Positions 1 to 5,168 of a stretch of 5,168 nucleotides of DNA are shown here, in pieces. Position 1 is the first letter of the stretch, and each line of letters begins with the position of its first letter. The notes below the pieces were generated by a model that was not told the DNA's origin, did no database searches, and saw only the letters and a list, made by a program, of their open reading frames with translations. The stretch is from Trichodesmium sp. MAG_R04 (GTDB lineage: Bacteria; Cyanobacteriota; Cyanobacteriia; Cyanobacteriales; Microcoleaceae), in NCBI GenBank assembly GCA_023356515.1, contig JAKQYG010000315.1:1-5168 (forward strand). Reading direction: 5' to 3'. The position numbers were made by a program, and so were the translations under genes.

Positions 1-590
1 TCTCGAACATTTGCTATATAGAGATGCTTTTTTCTTAGTTTCTGGTAATATTTAACCGCATTTTTTGATGTTTCTATTCCAGCACGACGGTTGCCTAGCA
101 CCTTATTCGAGTTTCTAAACTTTATCTATCCAAGCTTTATTTTCGCTCTTTTCATGGAAGATGGAGTCTCAAAGGTGTTTGGGTCACTAAGAGTAGCAAA
201 AGTTTTTATTCCTAAATCAATTCCTACTTTTTGATGCTTGTGTTTCATTTCAGGTATCTTGCAAGCTGAAAAAGTCGCAAAACTTACATACCATTCAGGT
301 GCAATTCTAGATATAGTAAAGGTCTGAGAAACACAGTTTATTTGGGATAGCTTCTTTCTGTCTGAAAGTTCCCAACGCAGGAATCTTTATTTTTTTTCCT
401 TCCGTAACTAATACCTTGCCATTAGAACTGTCTACTGTAAAACTACAATTATGTTTTTTCTTTTTAAAATGAGGTAACTCTGCTTTTATTTTAGGCCTTT
501 GTTAAAAACATACCCCTGTAAACCTTATCCTTCCATGGCAAGCGGCATCTAAATCATAAAAGTTTTTCTCAGGAATGGTTTTGCAACTCT
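1..590 (-). pseudogene. tnpB: Decayed TnpB (IS200/IS605 OrfB-type RNA-guided nuclease), truncated by the window edge
   Basis: Reading the minus strand in pieces recovers a TnpB protein. Around 420-500 it reads RPKIKAELPHFKKKKHNCSF and then KIKIPALGTFR, the usual central beta region. After a frame change near 335-350 it reads VSQTFTISRIAPEWYVSFA. At 181-235 it reads VGIDLGIKTFATLSD, the first RuvC-like motif with its catalytic Asp. Beyond a TAG stop at 126-128, the same frame continues as NKVLGNRRAGI and KKHLYIANVR to the left edge. A further in-frame TAA lies at 502-504. The N-terminal part upstream of about 500 is poorly recognisable, so the right boundary is approximate. The remaining RuvC residues and the zinc-finger end would lie outside the window. 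No adjacent tnpA is visible. At least two stops and one frameshift make it non-functional. The family call comes from motif recognition, not from a search. Confidence 0.85.
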
Positions 591-650
591 AAAGAACAAC
601 TTTCCTCTCAAAAATTATTTGCTTTAAAAACTGAAAATATTACAGGAATT

Positions 651-712
651 GGCTTACAGCACTTAATAGTTCTCCATAAGATAATTTCTAACATTTAAGA
701 TCGCTGTAAGCC
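651..712. repeat. Perfect 10-bp inverted repeat with a 42-nt loop
   Basis: GGCTTACAGC at 651-660 is exactly matched by its reverse complement GCTGTAAGCC at 703-712. The pair lies just upstream of the decayed tnpB and about 110 nt past the stop of the DUF1830 gene. The loop is long for a simple intrinsic terminator and no U-run follows on either strand. It could be the remnant end of the tnpB-bearing element or a small dispersed repeat. The pairing is seen in the sequence; the role is unknown. Confidence 0.5.
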
Positions 713-821
713 TTAGCTAGTAATAGCCTTTCCGAAAAATTATCACTTTTTATTAAGGAAATAAATAACGATTCTAATTAAATTGTTTTCTTCTGAGAGT
801 TTTACTTTTGCTCTTTTGAAT
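713..821. other. AT-rich spacer downstream of the DUF1830 gene
   Basis: No gene, strong hairpin or U-tract terminator is visible on the minus strand after the stop codon at 822-824. I see nothing else here. Confidence 0.5.
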
Positions 822-1199
822 CTAAACTAATGAATCTACTCCGCTCAATACTGGTGTTGATTTTGCTGGAGAATTCAGTTTTTGAAGTACAGTAGCTGGT
901 TCTACTACAGACTGTTTAGTTTGAGCAATTGAAAGATAAGGACCTTCATTGAGTTGTAGACGATCACAAGGTATTGTATCTGACAAAATAGAGCTGGCCA
1001 CTGTACCTGTGTGAATCTCCATCAAAGCACCAATAACTGCCTCAAAGATTAAACGTTGCCCTGGAAAGACAACCCTTTCAAAATGCCAATTGGGTATATT
1101 ACTAATTTTAGCTATCTGGATTTGACTTGTAACATTAACGTAGCAACAACGAATTGAATTTGAACTGTTAGATGGTATGGGATCAAGAATTTGTGCCAT
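822..1199 (-). CDS. DUF1830 domain protein (cyanobacterial, function unknown)
   Basis: This is an intact 125-residue protein. Residues 17-85 carry the pattern I associate with DUF1830: a double Cys at 18-19 in IRCCYVNVTS, then IPNWHFERVVFPGQRLIFEA at 35-54, IHTG at 62-65 and SSILSDTIPCDRL at 69-81. The last 40 residues or so are a loose Ser/Pro/Thr-rich tail without a recognisable fold. No signal peptide or membrane segment is present, so it is probably cytoplasmic. The ATG at 1197-1199 is chosen because family members begin MAQILDP-like. No strong Shine-Dalgarno precedes it, which is common in cyanobacteria. It stands alone, with a relic on each side. Its biochemical function is not known to me. 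The family assignment rests on recall of the conserved block. Confidence 0.85.
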   Translation of the reverse strand: MAQILDPIPSNSSNSIRCCYVNVTSQIQIAKISNIPNWHFERVVFPGQRLIFEAVIGALMEIHTGTVASSILSDTIPCDRLQLNEGPYLSIAQTKQSVVEPATVLQKLNSPAKSTPVLSGVDSLV

Positions 1200-1280
1200 A
1201 GTAAGTATTTAAAAAGTTTTTATTTTAATATAACCCATATTTTATCTTTATTTAAGCTAAATACCCTTGCTAGATTAGTT

Positions 1281-1286
1281 ATTATA
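1281..1286 (-). promoter_or_regulatory. Candidate -10 box for the DUF1830 gene
   Basis: The minus strand reads a perfect TATAAT here, which would start transcription near 1274 and leave a leader of roughly 75 nt before the ATG. The -35 position is weak: TTAGAA at 18-bp spacing is the best I see. The flanking DNA is very AT-rich, so a chance match is quite possible. Confidence 0.35.
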
Positions 1287-1709
1287 CTGAGCAATTCTGG
1301 GTACTTCTAATAGTTGAGTGGGAACTATATTATGCAAATAATGATTAAACAAAGAAACTGTAAGGCTAATGATTAGGCAAGAAGACCTCAAATGGGTTAT
1401 TCATTAAATGTTTTAATTACATTATTAAGCTAACACTAACTTATCACTATCAGTTGTAATCTTTAATACCGAGTTTGAAGTTTATTATCAAATAGTATAA
1501 CGTAAATCTTAAAATTGAAGACCTACAGAGATAAGGCCTTAAGAGTTTCTGACAAAATCATATAGATAATCGAAAGAATTTAAATTATTCTTAAATTTGT
1601 GCTACATTTATGCGCAATTTTTTTTTGAGTAGGGATTAGAAAGTAGTCTGGCCATTAAGTAGAAATATAGCGTGATATATTAGGGGGAAATAGGAAGGAA
1701 ACGGATACG
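1287..1709. other. AT-rich region without a recognisable gene
   Basis: All frames on both strands are broken by frequent stops, and I could not piece together any known protein from fragments. The stretch has short A/T runs, including a run of about ten T near 1618-1626. No tRNA, riboswitch or strong hairpin stands out. Given the relics on either side, it may be fully eroded coding sequence. Confidence 0.5.
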
Positions 1710-1979
1710 GTGCATTTAACCCCTAAGTAAGTACAAGAAAAATTCGGCTATTTAATGACCCTAATATTACCCAATTTATAAAGTCTGTTGATATTAGAAA
1801 AGTTTTGAAGTTGTGGGCAGTATCCTTTTTTTTTGCAAAGGGGTGTAACACTCGATGATGCCATTAATCATGGTTTCTGTAATCCCAGCATCTTTATCCT
1901 TAAAGGAATCGACAAAAAGGCATGGTTTGAGAATGAACCCCTAGGAGCTTAGTTTAGATGTAAAGGAGAATGGCTATAA
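1710..1979 (+). pseudogene. Relic of an unrecognised protein of about 90 codons
   Basis: From a GTG at 1710, preceded by AGGAAGGAAA as a possible ribosome binding site, the frame reads VHLTPK, stop (1728-1730), then VQEKFGY. Restoring one lost T near 1751-1754 continues it as FNDPNITQFIKSVDIRKVLK and LWAVSFFFAKG. Removing one extra T at 1844 then returns to the first frame with VTLDDAINHGFCNPSIFILK and GIDKKAWFENEPLGA. A TAG at 1950-1952 interrupts, after which FRCKGEWL runs to TAA at 1977-1979. Two opposite single-base lesions joining sensible peptide, with codons such as DDAINHG, argue for a real former gene. I do not recognise the family. The middle looks helical, and nothing suggests a signal peptide or a catalytic motif. 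Start and end are provisional. Confidence 0.5.
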
Positions 1980-2177
1980 TTCCTGATTACTTTAGCTTCC
2001 TCAAGGCAAAAAGTAGATTGCCACAACGGTAATTAATAAATAAGCAATATATTACAATTAAATAAGTTTTATTCCGTTTTGCTACTCATTCGCAATTTAA
2101 GGAATTGGTATACCTTATAGGATGACATACCAAAAATTTTAAGAAAATTCAAGATTAAAATTTAATAAGTTTGACAT
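1980..2177. other. Upstream region of the radical SAM gene
   Basis: The 200 bp before the radical SAM gene hold no gene. There is no convincing -35/-10 pair. The one structured item is the dyad at 2105-2133. No good Shine-Dalgarno is found just before the ATG at 2178. Confidence 0.45.
2105..2133. promoter_or_regulatory. Dyad upstream of the radical SAM gene, possible operator
   Basis: TTGGTAT at 2105-2111 and ATACCAA at 2127-2133 form a perfect 7-bp inverted repeat with 15 nt between the arms. The spacer holds TTATAG (2115-2120), a possible -10-like sequence, and the left arm overlaps the palindrome GGTATACC (2107-2114). The centre lies about 60 bp before the start codon, a reasonable place for a repressor or activator site. 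The symmetry is visible; binding is inferred, and a chance dyad in AT-rich DNA cannot be excluded. Confidence 0.3.
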
Positions 2178-3755
2178 ATGGACAATAAAGTTCTTTACGT
2201 TCGCCTCCCATGTAATCCGATTTTTCCCATCGGAGTTGTATATTTAGCAGATCATGTCCACAAACTCTTCCCAGAAGTAGAACAAAGGATATTTGACCTA
2301 GGAGCCGTACCACCTCTAGATTACACAACAGCTTTACATAACTGTATTGATAAGTTCAAACCTAATCTGTTGGTCTTCTCTTGGAGAGACATTCAGATAT
2401 ACGCACCTGTCGGAGGTCGTGGAGGCAACCCTCTGCAAAACGCCTTTGAGTTTTACTATGGGACAAACCCTCTGATTAAACTTAGGGGTGCAGTGGGAGG
2501 TTTACGATTAGCTGCTTCCTATTACACGGAACTATGGCGCAATATAGGACTAATTAAACAGGGCTTAAAAAGAGCAAAAGCTTATCGACTAGAAACTCGT
2601 GTAGTAGTTGGTGGTGGAGCAGTAAGTGTTTTTTATGAGCAACTGGGTCGTAGTTTACCTACTGGTACTATTATATCTGTGGGGGAAGGAGAGGTCTTAT
2701 TAGAAAGATTAATTCGAGGGGAAGATTTTAGTGAGCAACGATGCTATGTAGCAGGAGAAACATTGCCGCGCGATCGCCTGATTCACGAAAAACCTGCTGC
2801 TATTGAGAAAACTGCCTGCGACTATGACTATATCAATGGCATCTGGCCAGAATTTGTATATTATCTCCAAGACCAAGATTTCTACATTGGGGTACAAACA
2901 AAACGCGGTTGCCCCCATAACTGTTGTTACTGCATCTATACAGTTATTGAAGGTAAACAAGTCCGTATTAACCCTGCTGATGAAGTAGTTGCAGAAATGA
3001 AGCAACTGTATGATCGTGGTATTCGTAATTTCTGGTTTACTGATGCTCAGTTTATTCCTGCTCGGAAGTATATTGATGATGCTGTGGAGTTATTACAAAA
3101 AATTCTTGATGCAGGGATGGATGATATTCACTGGGCAGCATATATTCGTGCAGATAATCTTACTCCCCAGTTGTGCGAGTTAATGGTAAAAACTGGGATG
3201 AATTATTTTGAGATTGGTATTACCAGTGGTTCTCAAGAACTTGTAAGGAAAATGCGAATGGGTTATAACTTGCGGGTGGTATTGGAAAATTGTCGAGATT
3301 TAAAAGCTGCTGGTTTTAATGATTTAGTTTCAGTTAATTACTCGTTTAATGTAATTGATGAAACCTATAAAACAATTAGGCAAACTATTGCTTATCATAG
3401 AGAACTAGAGAAAATTTTTGGAGCTGATAAAGTAGAGCCTGCTATCTTCTTTATAGGCTTACAACCTCATACTCATTTAGAAAATTATGCTGTTAAAAAA
3501 GGAATCTTGAAACCTGGATATGACCCCATGAGTTTAATGCCTTGGACAGCAAGAAAGTTGTTATGGAACCCAGAACCTTTAGGTGCGTTTTTTGGTCAGG
3601 TTTGTCTAGAAGCTTGGCAAAGAAACCCTAATGATTTTGGTCGTGAAGTTATGGCTATTTTAGAAGAAAAGTTAGGCCGCTCTGAACTTAATGAAGCTTT
3701 AAGTGCGCCTATGAAAAATGAAGTCAGAACTCAGAAGTCAGAACTCAGATGTTAA
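2178..3755 (+). CDS. Radical SAM protein, cyanobacterial photosystem II high-light acclimation type
   Basis: This intact 525-residue protein has two parts. Residues 1 to about 200 resemble the Rossmann-like, cobalamin-binding-type domain of B12/radical SAM proteins, with VVVGGGAVSVF from 142 and SVGEGE at 167-172; the DxHxxG cobalamin motif is not seen. From about 235 the radical SAM barrel starts with RGCPHNCCYC, giving CxxxCxxC with Cys245, Cys249 and Cys252 for the 4Fe-4S cluster. Later barrel strands carry WFTDAQF (286-292) and EIGITSGS (345-352). The whole sequence, including the opening LYVRLPCNPIFPIGVVYLAD, matches the cyanobacterial family annotated as photosystem II high-light acclimation radical SAM protein. 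Its substrate is unknown to me. The ATG fits the family start, although the Shine-Dalgarno is poor. The last 13 residues come from a heptamer repeat and are probably not ancestral. A HIP1 site lies near codon 199. The gene appears monocistronic. Confidence 0.9.
   Translation: MDNKVLYVRLPCNPIFPIGVVYLADHVHKLFPEVEQRIFDLGAVPPLDYTTALHNCIDKFKPNLLVFSWRDIQIYAPVGGRGGNPLQNAFEFYYGTNPLIKLRGAVGGLRLAASYYTELWRNIGLIKQGLKRAKAYRLETRVVVGGGAVSVFYEQLGRSLPTGTIISVGEGEVLLERLIRGEDFSEQRCYVAGETLPRDRLIHEKPAAIEKTACDYDYINGIWPEFVYYLQDQDFYIGVQTKRGCPHNCCYCIYTVIEGKQVRINPADEVVAEMKQLYDRGIRNFWFTDAQFIPARKYIDDAVELLQKILDAGMDDIHWAAYIRADNLTPQLCELMVKTGMNYFEIGITSGSQELVRKMRMGYNLRVVLENCRDLKAAGFNDLVSVNYSFNVIDETYKTIRQTIAYHRELEKIFGADKVEPAIFFIGLQPHTHLENYAVKKGILKPGYDPMSLMPWTARKLLWNPEPLGAFFGQVCLEAWQRNPNDFGREVMAILEEKLGRSELNEALSAPMKNEVRTQKSELRC
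2770..2777. repeat. HIP1 octamer in the radical SAM gene
   Basis: GCGATCGC, the highly iterated palindrome of many cyanobacterial genomes, lies within the coding sequence in the linker before the radical SAM barrel. It supports a cyanobacterial source. Confidence 0.9.
3720..3749. repeat. Tandem heptamer repeat (STRR type), four units
   Basis: Four consecutive heptamers alternate GAAGTCA and GAACTCA, followed by GA. Short tandemly repeated heptamers of this kind are scattered through heterocystous cyanobacterial genomes. Here the array overlaps the 3' end of the radical SAM gene: it supplies most of its last 13 codons, and the stop follows immediately after it. Because seven is not a multiple of three, any change in unit number would alter the reading frame of the tail. 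Confidence 0.8.
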
Positions 3756-3883
3756 ATTCATAGCACGGACTAAATTTCATGGTTTGGAAATTTCCTAACA
3801 GCTTTGAAGACAGACTGCCGTACTTGCTGGCTACAGAGGTTTTTGGCGTTGTTAATGGGTGGCTATGATTTTTCTTTAATGCT
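3756..3883. other. Spacer between the radical SAM gene and a small repeat element
   Basis: No terminator hairpin with a U-tract is visible after the radical SAM stop. A short palindrome GGAAATTTCC lies at about 3785-3794. A 29-codon open stretch from the ATG at 3779 to the TGA at 3868 is present, but nothing supports it as a gene. Confidence 0.4.
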
Positions 3884-4013
3884 TAGGACTTACGGATGAA
3901 CGCTATTGGGAGGGTGTGTTTTGCTGACGCAAAGCTGCGTTAACGCTTCGCGACTTGAATTGCGCTAGCATAGCGCACCAAGGCTCTATATATATTACCT
4001 TTGCGTAAGTCTT
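3884..4013. repeat. Miniature inverted-repeat element of about 130 bp
   Basis: AGGACTTACGGA starting at 3885 and TGCGTAAGTCTT ending at 4013 are imperfect inverted repeats matching at 10 of 12 positions, with a perfect GACTTACG/CGTAAGTC core. Between them are two hairpins. The first, at 3927-3940, is ACGCA, loop, TGCGT. The second, at 3961-3977, is perfect: TGCGCTA, three bases, TAGCGCA. The inside is GC-richer than its surroundings and contains GCTTCGCG. Together this looks like a non-autonomous MITE or palindromic dispersed repeat of cyanobacteria. No target duplication is clear. The boundaries are the visible repeat ends. Confidence 0.55.
3961..3977. repeat. Perfect 7-bp hairpin inside the miniature element
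   Basis: TGCGCTA and TAGCGCA pair perfectly around a GCA loop. There is no following U-run on the plus strand, so it is more likely part of the repeat element than a dedicated terminator. It could still attenuate read-through from the radical SAM gene. Confidence 0.6.
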
Positions 4014-4193
4014 GGTTAAGTAAAATCTCCAATTTGCCAACTTATAAGTTTTGAGCAAACTTATCAATAGTTCAATATAGTTCAATACCCTATCTCTCAG
4101 CAAAGAAAGATGGGGTAAATTTATCTGAAATAGGTTGAAGAAAAAGTCATACAAAATCTCTCTTATAAGTAGTTTAAATGTACGATAGCTTAC
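4014..4193. other. Spacer with a 12-bp palindrome and a 10-bp tandem duplication
   Basis: AACTTATAAGTT at 4039-4050 is a perfect palindrome. ATAGTTCAAT occurs twice in tandem at 4067-4086. No gene is supported. An 83-codon minus-strand frame across 3903-4154 merely reads through the repeat element. Confidence 0.45.
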
Positions 4194-4284
4194 TATAGCA
4201 CTCGAAGCAAAGGTTAGGACATTACTAAATGCTGAAATTCAGTCAGGGATTACTTCTGAATTCTTACTTACCCGTAGTGCTATA
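4194..4284. repeat. Second small inverted-repeat element of about 91 bp
   Basis: TATAGCACT at 4194-4202 is perfectly complementary to AGTGCTATA at 4276-4284. The left arm is followed by CGAAG and the right arm by CTTCGA, which hints at degenerate longer ends. Inside is a small hairpin, CTGAA-A-TTCAG at 4232-4242, with a related CTGAATTC nearby. It ends 25 bp from the stop of the kinase relic. A non-autonomous dispersed repeat is the likely nature. Copies elsewhere in the genome cannot be checked here. Confidence 0.5.
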
Positions 4285-4309
4285 CTTCGACTGCTATAAT
4301 ATCTATTCC

Positions 4310-4846
4310 CTATTCCACTCCAAAAAATTGATTGAGGAAAAAGCAAAGAGCAGCACTACCTAATGGTACGGTCAAATTATCCAGACCAACTTTTGATAGG
4401 GTCTCTAAAGCAGTAGCAGCTAAGGCGACTGGAATAGCAACTATCCAGGTTTGCCAAATATTGCCTTCACGGTCCACAAAATTAAACTACAAACGGTATA
4501 GCTAACTAAACACATTCCTAGAGAGCCTTCCCAACTTTTGTTCATTCCCCAGACTTGATAGGGATGTTTGCCAAAGTTTTGACCAATGATAGCTGCGAAC
4601 CCATCACCCCAAGCCATAGTTAATATTCCAATGGCGGCATATTGAGGTTGTTGAATAGACCAAAACCAACTGATGAGAATACCAATACTAACTGCGTAGA
4701 AAAATGTTCCTAGGCTTTTGCGCCCTACACTGTTAACGCTGGGAAGGATGGAAAGTCGGTAGGATAGGAAATAAGGGCGATCGCTTTCCCGATATCTCTG
4801 GGTCGACTTTGGCAAAACGGTTCAGTGCTTTGGCAAAGATTAAAAC
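4310..4846 (-). pseudogene. Decayed polyprenol/phytol kinase-family gene (dolichol kinase/SEC59-like)
   Basis: Three minus-strand pieces reconstruct a membrane CTP-dependent kinase of the phytol/dolichol kinase family. At about 4785-4846 it reads VLIFAKALNRFAKVDPEI, close to the family N-terminal region. From about 4764 down to 4470, in another frame, it reads ILPSVNSVGRKSLGTFFYAV, then MAWGDGFAAIIGQNFGKHPY and WGMNKSWEGS. A one-base loss near 4465-4470 moves the frame to GNIWQTWIVAIPVALAATAL and DNLTVPLGSAALCFFLNQFF, ending at TAG 4310-4312. Relative to remembered homologues, some 35-40 codons with the RKIVHIG motif and a membrane helix are missing at the HIP1 site near 4777-4784. The extreme N-terminus is also gone: a stop at 4847-4849 precedes the first piece. 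In cyanobacteria such enzymes phosphorylate phytol for tocopherol synthesis or chlorophyll salvage. It cannot be functional as it stands. Confidence 0.85.
4777..4784. repeat. HIP1 octamer at the deletion junction of the kinase relic
   Basis: GCGATCGC sits where the N-terminal DPEI piece of the kinase relic meets the LSYRLSILPS piece, the place of the apparent internal deletion. Repeat-mediated loss is conceivable but not shown. Confidence 0.85.
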
Positions 4847-4849
4847 CTA

Positions 4850-4977
4850 CATTCCGCACTTCATATTGTATTATGAGAGTTTACAAAACAATATCTATTT
4901 AATTAAGTATAATTGCTTATAGTCTTTAGTCACTTCAAGTGAGATCATAAAACTGATGATTGCATCCTTATTGAGTA
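4850..4977. other. Spacer between the kinase relic and the right-end ORF
   Basis: This is AT-rich sequence with no gene. It should have held the start of the kinase gene, but no further N-terminal kinase sequence is recognisable, so that part has been lost or replaced. Confidence 0.4.
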
Positions 4978-5130
4978 TCAAAAAAATGTCTTTAATAATA
5001 GACTTCCAGTCCGCTTCGCGATCGCACCACTTGAATAGTTAAGAAAATTAATTGATGCTATCAACAGGAGTGTAGTTCCTCCTGTATGTCCTGCTGCCAA
5101 CATAAACCCTGGTTTGCCAAAAATACTCAT
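4978..5130 (-). CDS. Possible 50-residue membrane protein, unrecognised
   Basis: On the minus strand an ATG at 5128-5130 opens a 50-codon frame ending in TGA at 4978-4980. It begins MSIFGKPGFMLAAGHTGG and continues TTLLLIASINFLNYSSGAIA, which could form one hydrophobic membrane segment at about residues 8-32. The frame stays open upstream to the right edge, so it might instead be the C-terminal end of a longer protein. No clear ribosome binding site precedes the ATG. The end of the frame runs through a HIP1 site within CGCTTCGCGATCGC, so the last 15 residues or so may be repeat-derived. I do not recognise the family. It could be a real small protein, a gene tail or a relic. Confidence 0.3.
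   Translation of the reverse strand: MSIFGKPGFMLAAGHTGGTTLLLIASINFLNYSSGAIAKRTGSLLLKTFF
5018..5025. repeat. HIP1 octamer in an extended repeat context
   Basis: GCGATCGC is preceded by CCGCTTC, a frequent context in repetitive DNA of filamentous cyanobacteria. It overlaps the 3' part of the small right-end ORF. Confidence 0.85.
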
Positions 5131-5168
5131 GCCACTGATTTTTTTGTGTTCTATAGAATTAATTTGTT

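Noticed and set aside
2040..2070. HLR1-like (RpaB) site suggested by ATTACAAT
   Set aside because: Only one half-site is near the consensus; the second half at the required two-base spacing does not match.
2171..2176. TTGACA as a -35 box
   Set aside because: It lies directly before the ATG of the radical SAM gene, so it cannot drive that gene, and no matching -10 with a target downstream is needed.
2803..2988. Open frame of 61 codons on the plus strand
   Set aside because: It is in another frame inside the radical SAM gene over its cluster motif; a shadow.
2709..3005. Open frame of 98 codons on the minus strand
   Set aside because: It lies antisense inside the radical SAM coding region and is a shadow of it.
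3720..3749. Short CRISPR-like array
   Set aside because: The units are seven bases in direct tandem without spacers, so it is a heptamer repeat rather than a CRISPR.
3779..3868. 29-codon ORF after the radical SAM gene
   Set aside because: It has no ribosome binding site and no recognisable motif, and is short enough to be chance.
3903..4154. Open frame of 83 codons on the minus strand
   Set aside because: It runs through the miniature repeat element and its hairpins, has no family resemblance and reads as read-through of repeat DNA.
4441..4815. The 124-codon minus-strand frame as an intact gene
   Set aside because: Only its middle matches the kinase family. Its first 13 residues or so and the last few are out-of-frame readings of family sequence, so it is part of the pseudogene.

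Overview
The window looks like an AT-rich stretch of a filamentous cyanobacterial chromosome, probably Nostocales. Three octameric HIP1 sites (GCGATCGC at 2770, 4777 and 5018) support this. So do a DUF1830 protein of a type I know only from cyanobacteria, a cyanobacterial radical SAM protein, a heptamer repeat of the STRR kind, and small palindromic dispersed repeats. No RNA gene, CRISPR array or phage module is visible.

Layout from left to right: a decayed TnpB gene of the IS200/IS605 type runs off the left edge (1-590, minus). Next is a 10-bp inverted repeat (651-712), then an intact 125-codon DUF1830 gene (822-1199, minus) with a candidate -10 box upstream. About 1 kb without an intact gene follows. 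Inside it lies a relic of an unrecognised protein of about 90 codons (1710-1979, plus), broken by two opposite single-base frameshifts and two stops. The only long intact gene is a 525-codon radical SAM protein (2178-3755, plus), whose last codons are made of a tandem heptamer repeat. Two miniature inverted-repeat elements follow (3884-4013 and 4194-4284). A polyprenol/phytol kinase-family pseudogene comes next (4310-4846, minus), with an internal deletion and a frameshift. A possible 50-codon membrane-protein ORF of unknown identity lies at the right end (4978-5130, minus).

The genes do not form an operon or an evident system. The dominant theme is decay: three separate relics, low coding density and several small repeats around one well-kept gene. 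That pattern fits an eroding genome such as that of a host-restricted symbiont. 'Nostoc azollae' is a known example, but assigning the window to it is inference. The radical SAM protein resembles the family described as acting in photosystem II high-light acclimation. Its intactness among relics suggests it is under selection. I found no convincing new multi-gene system. The most unusual items are the unknown relic at 1710-1979 and the repeat-encoded C-terminus of the radical SAM protein.
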